Positions 15,304-25,717 of a DNA stretch of 64,000 bases are shown here, piece after piece. A program made the position numbers and the translations under genes. The notes beneath the pieces were generated by a model. That model was not told the origin of the DNA, ran no database searches, and was given only the letters and a program-made list of their open reading frames with translations. Source of the stretch: Lewinellaceae bacterium (lineage in GTDB: Bacteria; Bacteroidota; Bacteroidia; Chitinophagales; Saprospiraceae); contig JACJYR010000001.1 in NCBI GenBank assembly GCA_020636005.1, positions 3,290,501 through 3,354,500 on the forward strand. The letters are read 5' to 3'. Each line of letters begins with the position of its first letter. The stretch's first letter is position 1.

Positions 15304-17019
15304 ATGATTACTTGTTTTACCCGCTTGTGGATTTTATTGCCCTTCCTGCTGTCGGTTACCAATTCATTTGGCCAGCCGGATGAGGCGTGCTTGCCACCTA
15401 CTGCAAAGGACAAGCTTGATATCAACCATATCAGGACCACTTACCACCCAAGTGCCCAGCTGTGGTTTGACCAAACTTCTCCTGGCTTTGAAATTATTTC
15501 ACCTACACCGGGCGAACCTCCGTTGAGCCTGTTGGTCGCAGGCGGGTTGTGGATTGCTGGCATAAATCCCCAAAACAATTTATATACAGCCGCCCATACC
15601 TATCATGCCGACAATTCTGACTATTGGGCTGGCCCATTGGACCTGGCTACCGGAACTACCGATTACCCTGTCTGCCTCCATTTCAACCGTTTGTGGAAAG
15701 TGTTGGCAGCCGAGGTGGCTAGCCATATTTCAGATTTTAACGACAATGGCGTCATTGATGGCCCCGTGCCTGCCGCTGTTTTGGCGTGGCCGGGAAGGAA
15801 CAACCCCAATTCGTTTTTGGGGAACGGCTTTGAATTGCCCCTCGACCAACCCCTTGCCCCTTTTGTGGACAGGAATGGCAATGGTGACTACGAGCCTATG
15901 CTCGGCGACTTTCCAAAAATAAAAGGAGACCAGGCCCTTTGGTGGGTGTTCAATGACGAAGGAGGTGGGGCCCTTCATAAAGAAACAAATGGCCTGGCTT
16001 TGCGCGTGGAAGTACAGGCACTTGCCTACGCCTTCGAAGGTGCCAACGACGATAATCTTTCCAATACGACGTTTTTGGAATTCAAGATCATCAACCGGAG
16101 AACTGAAAAATTGGATAGCATCTTCGCATCGCTTTGGACGGATTTTGACTTAACCTACTTTCTCGACGACAATTTTGGATGTATTCCCAGCGATAAAATT
16201 GCTTATTTATATTCCGCAGAGGGCGTCCAAAATCCAGACTGCTTTAACACACCACAAGACGACTGTATAGCGACGCCGATAATAACAGTGAAACAACTAA
16301 TAGGCCCCAAAGGCGAATCTGGAGCCGATGTTGGGTTTTCATCGTTTATAACATTCAACAATCCGACTTGGGGAAACCCGCTTCCGTCCGTTGGCACTAC
16401 CGACCCGTCCGTTGATTTTGAGTACTACAATTACATGCAAGGCAAATGGAAAAATGGGCAAGCCCTTACCTACGGCGGGGATGGCTTTAATCCTGCAAAT
16501 CCGCCAACTAACTTCATGTTTCCCGGCAACCCGGCTGATTCTGCTGATTGGTCTATGTGTTCGACTAGTTTACCAATTTATGACAGGCGCATGATGATTA
16601 ATTCCGGCCCATTCTCGCTTGCACCAGGTGAAAGCACCACTGTGTCTTATGCTATTTTTCCTGTTTTCACTGATGATTATCCATGCCCTGATATTACCCC
16701 CATTGTTGATATTGGCAATGAAATACAAGAGGTTTTTGACGGACTGACAGCCGTAACCAATACGCTGGGAAACAAGGAAACCCTCCGCTTCTACCCCAAC
16801 CCCATGCACTCGGAAGGCAGGTTGGTGCTCTCCGACACCCGTCACACTATCCAGGAGGCCATCCTGCTGGGCGCAGATGGGCGGGTAGTAAAAAACTACC
16901 GGCACCTGCACACCCATGAACTGGTCATCCAACGGGACAACCTGCCCGCAGGCTTGTATTTTTATAAAATCCTGACCAGCGACGGGCAATGGAGCACCGG
17001 GCGGGCCGTGATGGATTGA
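15304..17019 (+). CDS. Secreted T9SS type A cargo protein
   Basis: A 571-residue protein with an N-terminal signal peptide (ITCFTRLWILLPFLLSVTNSFG, cleavage near residue 24) and a C-terminal type A sorting domain of about 75 residues beginning LRFYPNPMHSEGRLVL and ending in a KNYRHLHTHELVI and LPAGLYFYKI segment. The middle is one long beta-rich region with repeated acidic DxNxN/DG stretches (DFNDNGVIDG, DRNGNGDYEP) that may bind calcium, and it resembles uncharacterised Bacteroidota secreted proteins. No enzyme motif was found. It would be exported by the type IX system to the cell surface or medium. It has its own terminator downstream. Confidence 0.85.
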   Translation: MITCFTRLWILLPFLLSVTNSFGQPDEACLPPTAKDKLDINHIRTTYHPSAQLWFDQTSPGFEIISPTPGEPPLSLLVAGGLWIAGINPQNNLYTAAHTYHADNSDYWAGPLDLATGTTDYPVCLHFNRLWKVLAAEVASHISDFNDNGVIDGPVPAAVLAWPGRNNPNSFLGNGFELPLDQPLAPFVDRNGNGDYEPMLGDFPKIKGDQALWWVFNDEGGGALHKETNGLALRVEVQALAYAFEGANDDNLSNTTFLEFKIINRRTEKLDSIFASLWTDFDLTYFLDDNFGCIPSDKIAYLYSAEGVQNPDCFNTPQDDCIATPIITVKQLIGPKGESGADVGFSSFITFNNPTWGNPLPSVGTTDPSVDFEYYNYMQGKWKNGQALTYGGDGFNPANPPTNFMFPGNPADSADWSMCSTSLPIYDRRMMINSGPFSLAPGESTTVSYAIFPVFTDDYPCPDITPIVDIGNEIQEVFDGLTAVTNTLGNKETLRFYPNPMHSEGRLVLSDTRHTIQEAILLGADGRVVKNYRHLHTHELVIQRDNLPAGLYFYKILTSDGQWSTGRAVMD

Positions 17020-17160
17020 AGCCGGCCGCAGTGTTTTATACTGCACTGCAATAGTTTTTTTGCAATCAAAATGGTGAAATGGTTGGATGGTTAAATGGAT
17101 GAACGGCTTTTGACTATGCCGTCATTTGCACAAAACCAGATGCAGTTGAGTATAAAAAAA

Positions 17161-17197
17161 GCCCCCACCGGCAGCCGCAGTGCCGGTGGGGGCTTTA
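17161..17197 (+). terminator. Intrinsic terminator after the T9SS protein
   Basis: A 13-bp stem GCCCCCACCGGCA/TGCCGGTGGGGGC at 17161-17193 with a 7-base loop, flanked by an A run before and TTTATT after. It lies in the 401-bp gap before nadE; the remainder of that gap shows only a possible weak promoter near 17370. Confidence 0.85.
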
Positions 17198-17420
17198 TTC
17201 AGGTAGCGGTTTGAAAAGCCGGTGCCTCGAAAGGCACGAATCCTCTCCCAACCAGGCCCCTTCCCCGAATTATGTTTTGAAATATGGAGATGTCAAAAAC
17301 AGAATTTCAAAACACATCTTCCCCTTGAGGCATATCCCCCCGCCATTCAACAACCTCCCCCAAAACGCGTTACTTTGCAGCCCCAAATTCCCCAATTTAC
17401 CAATCCACCAATTCCCAATA

Positions 17421-19058
17421 ATGAAAATAGCCATCGCCCAACTCAATTTCTTCGTCGGCGACTTCGAGGGCAACCTCGGCCGCATGCTCAGCGCTGTCGA
17501 AGCCGCCAAACAACAACACGCCGACCTCGTCTGCTTCCCCGAACTGGCCACCTGCGGCTATCCGCCCCGTGACTTTCTCGAATTCGACGACTTCATCCGC
17601 AGGGCCGAACGCTCGGTGGCCAGGCTGGCCGAAGCGGCGCAGGGCATCGCTATTGCCGTCGGTTCGCCGAGCCGCAACCCCGTCGTCGAAGGGAAAGACC
17701 TGTTCAATTCCGCCTACTTTCTGGAAGATGGAAAAATAAAGCACGTACAGCACAAGGCCCTGCTGCCTACCTACGACGTGTTCGACGAGTACCGCTATTT
17801 CGAGCCGGCCAAGGAGTTCAAGGTGGTCGAGTTCATGGGCAAAAAAATAGCCCTGTCCATCTGCGAAGACCTCTGGAACCTGGGCAACGAAAACCCGCTC
17901 TACACCGTCGTGCCGCTCGACGAAATGATGCCACAGCGGCCCGACCTCATCCTCAACCTCTCTGCCTCGCCCTTCAACTATGGCCATGCCAAAGAACGCA
18001 TACGGGTGCTGCGGGCCAATGTGCAGCGCTACAAGCTGCCGATGGTGTATGTCAACCAGATTGGGTCGCAGACCGAGATCATTTTCGATGGCGGCTCGCT
18101 GGTCGTATCGCCCGATGGCAACATCTACGAAGAACTCCCCTACTGGCAGGAATGCGTGAAAACCTTTGAACTGGAAGATATTGTGAAAGGTGGACGCCAC
18201 CAGGAACAACCCAAGGAGAAAATTCCCCTCATCCATGATGCGCTCGTGCTCGGCATCAAGGACTACTTCGGCAAGCTGGGTTTCAAGCAGGCCATCCTCG
18301 GCCTCTCCGGCGGCATTGATTCTGCGGTGGTGGCCGTGCTGGCCGCCCGTGCGCTCGGCGAGGACAACGTGCGTGGCCTGCTCATGCCCTCCCAGTTCTC
18401 CTCCGACCACTCGGTGAACGACGCCCGCCAACTGGCCGTCAACCTGGGCATGCAATACGACATCATTCCCATCGAGCCGATTTTCAACAGCTACATGCAG
18501 GCCCTGGAGCCGCACTTTTGGGGCAACCCTTTCAACATCGCCGAGGAAAACATACAGGCCCGCATCCGGGGCATGCTGGTGATGGCCATCTCCAACAAAT
18601 TCGGCAACATCCTGCTCAACACGACCAACAAGAGCGAAATGGCCGTCGGCTACGGCACCCTCTACGGCGACATGTGCGGCGGCCTGTCCGTGCTGGCCGA
18701 TGTTTATAAGACAGAGGTTTTTCAACTCGCCCACTACATCAACAAAGACGGCACCGTCATCCCGGAAAACACCATCACGAAGCCGCCGAGCGCCGAGCTG
18801 CGCCCCAACCAAAAGGACAGCGACAGCCTGCCGGAATACGACATCCTCGATGCCATCCTGTACCAGTATATTGAAAAACGGCAAGGCCCGAACGAGATCA
18901 TCGCCATGGGCTTCGACGAGGCCACGGTGCGCCGGGCGCTGAAACTGGTCAACATCAACGAGTTCAAGCGGCACCAGGCAGCGCCGGTGCTGCGGGTGTC
19001 GCCGAAGGCATTTGGCGTGGGGCGGCGGTTGCCGATTGTGGGGAAGTATTTGTCGTGA
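17421..19058 (+). CDS. nadE: NAD+ synthase, glutamine-hydrolysing
   Basis: A 545-residue two-domain enzyme that makes NAD from deamido-NAD using ammonia from glutamine. The N-terminal nitrilase-type glutaminase has the triad Glu41 (FPELATCGYPPRDF), Lys112 (HKALLPTYDVFDEYRYF) and Cys148 (SICEDLW). The C-terminal synthetase has the pyrophosphate loop LSGGIDSAVVAVLAARALG at about 295-313, the NTTNKSEMAVGYGTLYGDM segment near 400-418, and KPPSAELRPNQKDSDSLP near 453-470. The ATG at 17421 gives the family start MKIAIAQLNFFVGD; the frame upstream is not coding. It is a lone gene in a high-GC, codon-biased style typical of highly expressed housekeeping genes. Confidence 0.96.
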   Translation: MKIAIAQLNFFVGDFEGNLGRMLSAVEAAKQQHADLVCFPELATCGYPPRDFLEFDDFIRRAERSVARLAEAAQGIAIAVGSPSRNPVVEGKDLFNSAYFLEDGKIKHVQHKALLPTYDVFDEYRYFEPAKEFKVVEFMGKKIALSICEDLWNLGNENPLYTVVPLDEMMPQRPDLILNLSASPFNYGHAKERIRVLRANVQRYKLPMVYVNQIGSQTEIIFDGGSLVVSPDGNIYEELPYWQECVKTFELEDIVKGGRHQEQPKEKIPLIHDALVLGIKDYFGKLGFKQAILGLSGGIDSAVVAVLAARALGEDNVRGLLMPSQFSSDHSVNDARQLAVNLGMQYDIIPIEPIFNSYMQALEPHFWGNPFNIAEENIQARIRGMLVMAISNKFGNILLNTTNKSEMAVGYGTLYGDMCGGLSVLADVYKTEVFQLAHYINKDGTVIPENTITKPPSAELRPNQKDSDSLPEYDILDAILYQYIEKRQGPNEIIAMGFDEATVRRALKLVNINEFKRHQAAPVLRVSPKAFGVGRRLPIVGKYLS

Positions 19059-19580
19059 AGCCCGCCATGCATCAGAAACAGTTGGGTTATTTTTTATGAA
19101 AAGAAAACCTCCGGTGTTTAGGCTTGCGCCTAAGAGAACATTATTTGAACGCTGCCGGCCAAACCGCAGATGGGTGAATGTTAATTTTCGTAGGCGAGCA
19201 AAAATTCTGGTTAAATAATTTGGAAAACCGTTTTTTTTTTTTGCATTATTGCAGCGTAGCTAAAGAATGCAGGAGGTAATTCGGAAAAACGCTTAAAACG
19301 CAAAATGACCCTTTATGAGTAGGACAGTTTTCAATGCTTATCGGTTGTCACCTTTCCCTGTTGTATAGTCCTGTTTTGATAAAATTCTGCATGACTGCAT
19401 GACTGCTTGGCTGTTGGGCTGTTGCGGATGGTTCCTGTATGCACAACTCTGGAAAGAGCTATCAGCATGGCCATTGCTGTCATGTCCTGATGTTACATAT
19501 TATTTGCCCTGTGCCGCCTGTGGGATATTGATCCTGCGGGGAAATGGGGATTATTTATTCACCCTTAAAATTTTTAAATT
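19059..19580. other. 522-bp intergenic region before the giant secreted protein
   Basis: No gene is supported. It contains a run of 13 T residues near 19230-19243 and a GC shift from the nadE side to an A/T-rich leader before 19581. No promoter or hairpin is strong enough to name. Confidence 0.4.
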
Positions 19581-22500
19581 ATGAAAAAAAAGCTAAGTTT
19601 TCCAAGATTAACCGCCTTCTTGATTTGTTTAATTGTAGAAGTCGCAGGGGCATTTGCCCAAAGTTGTTTTTGTGACCCTAATACCACACCAGTAGGTTTT
19701 CCTCCAGGAGGAGGTTCAAATGGTTGCTATCCTGACAATCCTAAGCTATTTTATGTGAAGATCTACATGCATGTAATTCACGATGGAAACGACGGTTATT
19801 TAACGCAACAAGAAGTAGAATCTGCATTCAATACCCTAGAAAATGACTATAATCCTTTGCAAATTTATTTTGTTTGGGATTGCTCTATCAATTATATAGA
19901 TAATCAAGAATATTACGACAGACCTATTCAACCATTTAACAATCCTCCATATTCAAATTTTGAAACATACACTGCTACCTATAACCATGAAGATGGCATT
20001 GACATCTATTTATTGGGGCCAGGGGGGGCTCAAGGTGAGAATCCCTATTATTATGGAGGAGGGCACGCAGCGGGTATTGTGAGTGGAGCATTTGTGGTTG
20101 CTGGATTTGAATTAGGATATTGGAATCCTCCAAGCTTTAACGACGTACCTGTTTACGATAAGTCATTTTATTTATCTCATGAAATGGGACATTGTTTAGG
20201 CTTGTACCATACGTTTGAGAGTTGGGGCACACAGGGGTGCGTGCCGGGATCTCAATACATAAATGAACATTATGACGGAACGGGCTGCTGTGAATGCCGT
20301 GATCTAGTATGTGACACTCCATATGAAAACAGCGGTTTTGTGCCAGCATGTTCAGGAAATGGCAACAATTGTTCAGATGATCCACAATGCTTCATTGATT
20401 GTGTTGGTTGTACAAGTAATCAAGTCTATGTTGATGCTCAATATACACCACCGATACCGTATTCGCCAACTCCAACTGGGAAAAACATTATGGCATACCA
20501 CACTACTGCAACATGTGCAAGTGAGTTGACGCCCGGACAAGGAGAAAGGTTGAGGTACATGCTTTCCACAAATACTAGTTTGCAACTCTTTGCTGTTGCT
20601 GAACCTAAAGTTGAAATCTCTGCAACATCTCTTGGCATGTTCTGTATTGCTGAATCCACCCCCATCGAATATACCATCTGCCCACCGGCAGAATGTGCAA
20701 GCACAACTGCCGTAAACGTAACCCTAACCCCTACCGTTGAGCCGCCATCTGCTCAACCATACATCACATTCGGTGGTGTATTTATGGACGGTTCAGAAGT
20801 CGTGCCAGTTGATCCGAATTGCTACACGATAACCTTGGACGTAAATATTTCAAGTGCCATGCCACCGGGCACCAATTTCCAGATAATCATGCAGGCAACG
20901 CCAGAAGAACTGAGCTGCCCAAAATATTTGCCCGATCAAGTCAGTGTTTCAGGCACGGCCATACCATGTGAACCTCCTGTATGCGACTGCCCGGCCAACA
21001 GTATTGTAATAGGATTCCCAGGTCAAACCACCTTGCTCACTGATGTTGTTGCACCCAATGGGCCATTGCCTGCTATGCCTGTTGGCCAAGCTGTCAACTT
21101 AATAGTAAGGGGCACATTGGTGATGAATACAGATGAATTCACCAATGGGATACAGAACTACGAGTTTTTCTCGGGGTCTAATCTCTGTTTCGACGAAGGC
21201 GCCCAGATGATTGTACCCAATTCAGGGTCTCTAAAAATAGTTGGATCCCATCTGCAAGGCTGCGAAAAAATGTGGAAGGGGATATTGGTAGAAGGGTTGG
21301 GCGAAATCAGCCTGTTGCCGGGACTAAATCAATACAACCACATGTTGATAGAAGATGCGGAACATGCACTATTGTTGGAAGGGTTGTCGTCCGCCCATGT
21401 AATGGGAACGGAGTTTAGGGACAATTACATTGGGATTTATGCCATGGGTTCGGTATTTCAGCCGGAAGCAGTCATAGGCTCTACTTTTAGTTCAACTGGA
21501 AGTTTATTGCCAAATTATATTGGCCAACTCACTTTTCCGAACCAAAGGACTCGTTATGGCATCTTGTTAGAAAAAGCTGGCCTCTTTGAAATCGGGGCGG
21601 TTGGGGAAGACCCTAATATCTTTGATGGCCCGGTGAACGGGATAGTGTCCGACCATACACATATATTTTTGATGAACTCGGAATTCCGAAACTTCACAGG
21701 AAAATTTCAATACCCCGAACCACGGAACTATGCGGTATATGCCGAAGGGAGCGGCCATGAATTCTGGCAAAACTACTCCCCCCTTTGCGCTACCAACTCC
21801 GTATGTACCTTCGACAACTGCAGGAACGGCATTTACCTCCACAACATGAACTGTTATGTGACGGGCAACAACATGACCAATATGTACACAGGCATCTATG
21901 TGGAAGAGTGCAAGAGCCCGCATGTTGAAATCTGCCATAATTCAATCGGATGTATTTATAGGGGCATAACCCTTCGAAACAACGACAACGCAGCTGTTGT
22001 CAATGTGTCCAACAACGCAATAGACTTGGATTGGAACAGTGGGGTTGTCCCAAAAGGCAGGGCGATACATGTTGAAGAGAACCAGATACCCCACCAAAGC
22101 GCAACAATTTTCAACAACCAAGAAATCAATATAACCAATGCCCTATCAGGGATATTCGTTTCCAATGCAAATGGCTATGACATTGGCTACAACAGGGTCT
22201 TTGCCGATAGGGACGCAGCCTCCGAGGGAAATGCGTACACTGGTTTTAACATCGTTAATGGTCTAGACATAGATATGAAGTGCAACCTGGTGGACGGGGA
22301 CAGGGAAAATTTCCCGGCACTTAATGGGAACATATATGGCCCGGCAGCCTTCAGGGCAAGGTTTGTGAACAGCCTCCTGCCAGATATTAACAGCTACCGC
22401 TGCAACGATGCCTTTGATACCAACATTGGCTGGCAGTTCGATATGGAATGTGACGGTACGGTATTCCAGGGCACCGAATTCCAGAACAACGAATTCGGGC

Positions 22501-23807
22501 TGCACTACCGGATGACTGCTGAGACTGGAAAACAACCTGAAAACCCACTGGCCCAAAGGCATGGGAATCGTTGGATAGGTAGCTGGACATCTGGCTTTGT
22601 AGGCGCTCGGTTGGACAATCCTACTGATGACCGAATCTCAAGCAATCAATATATAGTACCGAGTTTTACCGGCAACCAATACGCCCCCAACCAGGATCCG
22701 GATCCTGCTACCACTGTGGTTGACTGGTTTGATGTAAAACCTGGTGGATTTATTACCTGCGACAATGTTTGCAACGAACTCATAGCGGACGATGAAGAAG
22801 GGGAAGTGGAAACAACGGTCAGGGATCAAAAAATAGCAGACGGGACCTATACTTTTACAGTATATGCCCAGGCAACCCAATGGATGGCCGAGCGGCAGCT
22901 TTACAAAAAACTGAGGGCAAACCCGGAGTTAAGGACTGCCGACTTGGTTTTTGAGGATTTCTACAACAACAAATCAAACTCCAACATCGGCCTAATGACG
23001 GATATCGAGGAGGGCATACAAGCACTGTTCACCCTCGATCCAGGCACGGAAGCCGAACTGTCCAGCTACAACGACGCCATAAACATAAAAATGGAAAAGA
23101 TTGGCGAACTAAACGGCCTCATCCCTTCTGCCAGCAGTGGCGAACTCCCCGCCCTACTGGACGAAAAGCGGCAGGTAAAGGAAGAACTGGGCAACTACAC
23201 AACCACCAGGACGGAATTGATGCAGACCATCCAGCAAGCAAGGAGCAATGCAGCCGATCAGATCATCGCCGACAATGCAGCGATCACTGCTACGGAAGTT
23301 TATGAAGTGAACGAGCAAACGGTCAACGGCATATTCTTGAATACCTTTGCCAAAGGGGTGGCTGCCCTCGATCCCGAACAGGTGGCCATCCTGGAAAACA
23401 TTGGCGTCCAATGCCCCTACGAGGGCGGGCCGGCCGTGTTCAGGGCCAGGGGCATGGTTGCCCCAGTGACCGAACTCGATTTTGAAGAATTGGAAGATTG
23501 CAACACGGAAGGCCAGTACTTCATCGGCCCGGAAACTGACCAGCCCAATCAGGTATCCCCTATGTTTTCCGTATTCCCAAACCCTGCGGGCGACAGGTTC
23601 ACTGTCCAACTGATGGAGGCAACCCATGAAAGTGCCGAACTTTGGGTTACCGATATTGACGGAAAACTTGTCAAATCCTACCAACTTAACGAGCAAGAAC
23701 GCTTGTTCGAGTTCTCGTCAAAAGGTTTGGGCAACGGGATTTATTTCTTGAAACTGTTGGAAGGGAACAAAGAAGTTTCTGGTGGCAAGCTGGTTATTAT
23801 GAAATAG
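19581..23807 (+). CDS. Giant secreted M43-type metalloprotease with beta-helix and T9SS tail
   Basis: A 1408-residue secreted protein. Signal peptide at residues 1-26. A zinc metalloprotease domain of the M43 (pappalysin/cytophagalysin) type has HEMGHCLGLYH starting at His200 and a probable Met-turn NIMAYH near 302-307, with many Cys between (GCCECRDLVCDTPYENS). Beta-sandwich regions follow (about 345-470), then a right-handed beta-helix with repeated N/G-rich turns (about 500-980; GIYLHNMNCYVTGNNMTN, GIYVEEC), a helical region (about 1090-1300), and a type A T9SS domain starting SPMFSVFPNPAGDRF near 1330. It is the first gene of the P1-P8 array. Its 3' end is duplicated at 25718-25888 and 38324-38494, and a diverged C-terminal paralogue is stranded at 30305-31247. 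The 5' third is notably A/T-rich. Confidence 0.85.
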   Translation: MKKKLSFPRLTAFLICLIVEVAGAFAQSCFCDPNTTPVGFPPGGGSNGCYPDNPKLFYVKIYMHVIHDGNDGYLTQQEVESAFNTLENDYNPLQIYFVWDCSINYIDNQEYYDRPIQPFNNPPYSNFETYTATYNHEDGIDIYLLGPGGAQGENPYYYGGGHAAGIVSGAFVVAGFELGYWNPPSFNDVPVYDKSFYLSHEMGHCLGLYHTFESWGTQGCVPGSQYINEHYDGTGCCECRDLVCDTPYENSGFVPACSGNGNNCSDDPQCFIDCVGCTSNQVYVDAQYTPPIPYSPTPTGKNIMAYHTTATCASELTPGQGERLRYMLSTNTSLQLFAVAEPKVEISATSLGMFCIAESTPIEYTICPPAECASTTAVNVTLTPTVEPPSAQPYITFGGVFMDGSEVVPVDPNCYTITLDVNISSAMPPGTNFQIIMQATPEELSCPKYLPDQVSVSGTAIPCEPPVCDCPANSIVIGFPGQTTLLTDVVAPNGPLPAMPVGQAVNLIVRGTLVMNTDEFTNGIQNYEFFSGSNLCFDEGAQMIVPNSGSLKIVGSHLQGCEKMWKGILVEGLGEISLLPGLNQYNHMLIEDAEHALLLEGLSSAHVMGTEFRDNYIGIYAMGSVFQPEAVIGSTFSSTGSLLPNYIGQLTFPNQRTRYGILLEKAGLFEIGAVGEDPNIFDGPVNGIVSDHTHIFLMNSEFRNFTGKFQYPEPRNYAVYAEGSGHEFWQNYSPLCATNSVCTFDNCRNGIYLHNMNCYVTGNNMTNMYTGIYVEECKSPHVEICHNSIGCIYRGITLRNNDNAAVVNVSNNAIDLDWNSGVVPKGRAIHVEENQIPHQSATIFNNQEINITNALSGIFVSNANGYDIGYNRVFADRDAASEGNAYTGFNIVNGLDIDMKCNLVDGDRENFPALNGNIYGPAAFRARFVNSLLPDINSYRCNDAFDTNIGWQFDMECDGTVFQGTEFQNNEFGLHYRMTAETGKQPENPLAQRHGNRWIGSWTSGFVGARLDNPTDDRISSNQYIVPSFTGNQYAPNQDPDPATTVVDWFDVKPGGFITCDNVCNELIADDEEGEVETTVRDQKIADGTYTFTVYAQATQWMAERQLYKKLRANPELRTADLVFEDFYNNKSNSNIGLMTDIEEGIQALFTLDPGTEAELSSYNDAINIKMEKIGELNGLIPSASSGELPALLDEKRQVKEELGNYTTTRTELMQTIQQARSNAADQIIADNAAITATEVYEVNEQTVNGIFLNTFAKGVAALDPEQVAILENIGVQCPYEGGPAVFRARGMVAPVTELDFEELEDCNTEGQYFIGPETDQPNQVSPMFSVFPNPAGDRFTVQLMEATHESAELWVTDIDGKLVKSYQLNEQERLFEFSSKGLGNGIYFLKLLEGNKEVSGGKLVIMK

Positions 23808-23815
23808 CTGCGAAG

Positions 23816-23850
23816 GAGACCTGGCAGGTGTTTTGCCAGGTCTCTATTTT
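23816..23850 (+). terminator. Terminator after the giant gene
   Basis: A stem GAGACCTGGC/GCCAGGTCTC closing a short A/GGTGTTTT loop, followed by TATTTTATT. The same hairpin is duplicated before P2 (about 25831-25865) and P8 (about 38437-38471). Confidence 0.85.
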
Positions 23851-23873
23851 ATTCTTCCATCAAACTCTCCTTT

Positions 23874-25616
23874 ATGAAACACTATACTTTCTTCTTAATT
23901 ATCTGCCTCCCGCTTTCCATTTTACATACCCAAAACCACGATTTCAACTGGCAATATGGCGACTATTATTCTTTGGATCCCAGCAATTACAACCACTTTG
24001 CCATTGATTTCAACGAAGAACCTCCTGCCACATATCCCGTTGATCGGGAATTAAATATGAATAAAACGATGGTCAGTGTTTGCGATTCTATTGGCAACCT
24101 GCTTTTTTATACAAACGGGATTCAAATTGCAAATTTTGAGCACCAGATAATGGAAAATGGGGACAGCCTGAACCCTGGCGACTATGCCAATCAATGGTAT
24201 GAGGAAGGTTATTTTTTAGTCCAAAGTGAAGTTATTTTGCCGATGTCGGGCCATGCTGGTCTCTATTACCTCTTCCATTTGAGAATCGATCACAACAATA
24301 TAGTGGGACTGTACCGGAATACCTTGTTTTATTCAAAGGTTGACATGAACGCAAATAATGGAGATGGAAAAGTAGTCGAAAAAAACCAGGTCATGTTGGA
24401 CTTGACAGACGTGGGGAGGTTCGGCTTGTTGACTGCTGTTAAACATGCCAATGGCAGGGATTGGTGGATATTCGTCCCGGAACACGGCAAGAACATTTAC
24501 TATTATTTCCTTTTTACCCCCAATGGGCTGGAAGGGCCTTATGAGGTTTCGATGGAGCCCGTATTTGATGTCTATACCTTGGGGGCGCTCGTTTTTTCAC
24601 CGGACGGGAAGAAAATGGGGCGTTTTGAGACCGAGCATGGCCTATATTTTTATGATTTCGATCGATGCGATGCCGCTTTGTCAAACCCTGTGTTCATCCC
24701 TTTGCCAAATACGAGTCTCGGCGGCGGGCTGGCTTTTTCACCTAACTCCCGCTTTGCATACATTGCCGCCACCAATTCAGTTGTCCTGCAATTTGACCTT
24801 TGGGCGGACGACGTTGCTGCTTCTCTGGACACGGTGGCCGTTTACGACGGGTACATGTCGCCCGTGTGGACTACATTTTACCGTATGCAAAACGGGCCGG
24901 ACGGCAGGATATATATCAACTGCACCAACACGACGGATGTACTGCATTACATAGACCAACCCAACAAAAAAGGTGAAACCTGCCGGGTGATGCAGCACGG
25001 TCTGCAACTGCCCTTCCGCAACAGCTACACCATCCCTCACTTCCCCAACTACCGCCTCGGCCCCCTCGACGGCTCGCCCTGCGACACCCTGGGGCTCGAC
25101 AACCACCCCGTGGCCAAGTACCGCTGCTATCAAGATACGTCCGATTACCTCACCGTGGAGTTTACCGACCTCAGCACCTACGCCCCCACCGCCTGGGCCT
25201 GGGACTTCGGCGACGGCACAGAAAGCCAGGACACCAGCCCCGTGCACACCTTCCCCGGTGGCGGCACCTACGAGGTCTGCCTCACCGTCAGCAACCAGTA
25301 CAGTTCGGACACCTTCTGCAAGACGTTGCAGCTCGGCCCCTCCGCCACGGAGGGAAGGCCAGTGCCGCAGGCAGACATCAGTGTTTTCCCCAACCCTGCC
25401 CAATCTTTTACCAACGTCCGCCTCGGCGGGGACTATCTGCCCCGCAACGCCCGCATCACGCTGTTCGCAGCCACGGGGCAGCCCGTCCATTCGCAGCGCC
25501 TGGCCGCTGGCTGGGGTGTGGTGCCATTGGAGGGGCTTGCGCCGGGGATTTATTTTTGGGAGGTAAAAGATGATGGTAGGCTGATGGGGAGCGGGAAGCT
25601 GGTGCGGGTGGAGTGA
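23874..25616 (+). CDS. P1: propeller-PKD surface protein, T9SS cargo (intact)
   Basis: A 580-residue intact member of the array. Signal peptide of type 1 (MKHYTFFLIICLPLSILHTQ), a beta-propeller-like region of about 370 residues with blades such as LVFSPDGKKMGRFETEHGL and LAFSPNSRFAYIA and the DGRIYI motif near 340, a linker ending PHFPNYRLGPLDGSPCDT, one PKD domain with WAWDFGDGTESQDTSPVHTF and GGGTYEVCLTVSN near 435-470, and a type A sorting domain from SVFPNPAQSF to the end. The N-terminal region resembles those seen in other Bacteroidota sorting-domain proteins with a QLGPDGKIY motif. Surface display is expected; ligand unknown. The 3' end, from the YRLGPLDG linker on, is nearly identical in DNA to P2, P3, P5, P7 and P8. 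Confidence 0.85.
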   Translation: MKHYTFFLIICLPLSILHTQNHDFNWQYGDYYSLDPSNYNHFAIDFNEEPPATYPVDRELNMNKTMVSVCDSIGNLLFYTNGIQIANFEHQIMENGDSLNPGDYANQWYEEGYFLVQSEVILPMSGHAGLYYLFHLRIDHNNIVGLYRNTLFYSKVDMNANNGDGKVVEKNQVMLDLTDVGRFGLLTAVKHANGRDWWIFVPEHGKNIYYYFLFTPNGLEGPYEVSMEPVFDVYTLGALVFSPDGKKMGRFETEHGLYFYDFDRCDAALSNPVFIPLPNTSLGGGLAFSPNSRFAYIAATNSVVLQFDLWADDVAASLDTVAVYDGYMSPVWTTFYRMQNGPDGRIYINCTNTTDVLHYIDQPNKKGETCRVMQHGLQLPFRNSYTIPHFPNYRLGPLDGSPCDTLGLDNHPVAKYRCYQDTSDYLTVEFTDLSTYAPTAWAWDFGDGTESQDTSPVHTFPGGGTYEVCLTVSNQYSSDTFCKTLQLGPSATEGRPVPQADISVFPNPAQSFTNVRLGGDYLPRNARITLFAATGQPVHSQRLAAGWGVVPLEGLAPGIYFWEVKDDGRLMGSGKLVRVE

Positions 25617-25709
25617 GCATGACGGCGGCCAGGAGGCCGTAACCTTCGTGTGTCAGCCTTAGCTGTCAACGAGCGGCTTGTTTGATTTGGGGAAGGGTGG
25701 TGCCAGCGG
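25617..25709 (+). repeat. 93-bp breakpoint spacer, copy 1
   Basis: Starts immediately after the P1 stop. It contains CGGCC-AGGAG-GCCG, an imperfect hairpin TGTCAGC-CTTA-GCTGTCA, and ends GGTGGTGCCAGCGG. Identical copies (one substitution in copy 3) follow the stops of P3 and P7, and in each case sequence from the giant gene's 3' end begins a few bases later. Confidence 0.9.
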
Positions 25710-25717
25710 ATGGACGT

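Noticed and set aside
17397..18974. Long antisense frame opposite nadE
   Set aside because: It is a shadow of a high-GC gene with strong codon bias; the translation has no domain and nadE is certain.
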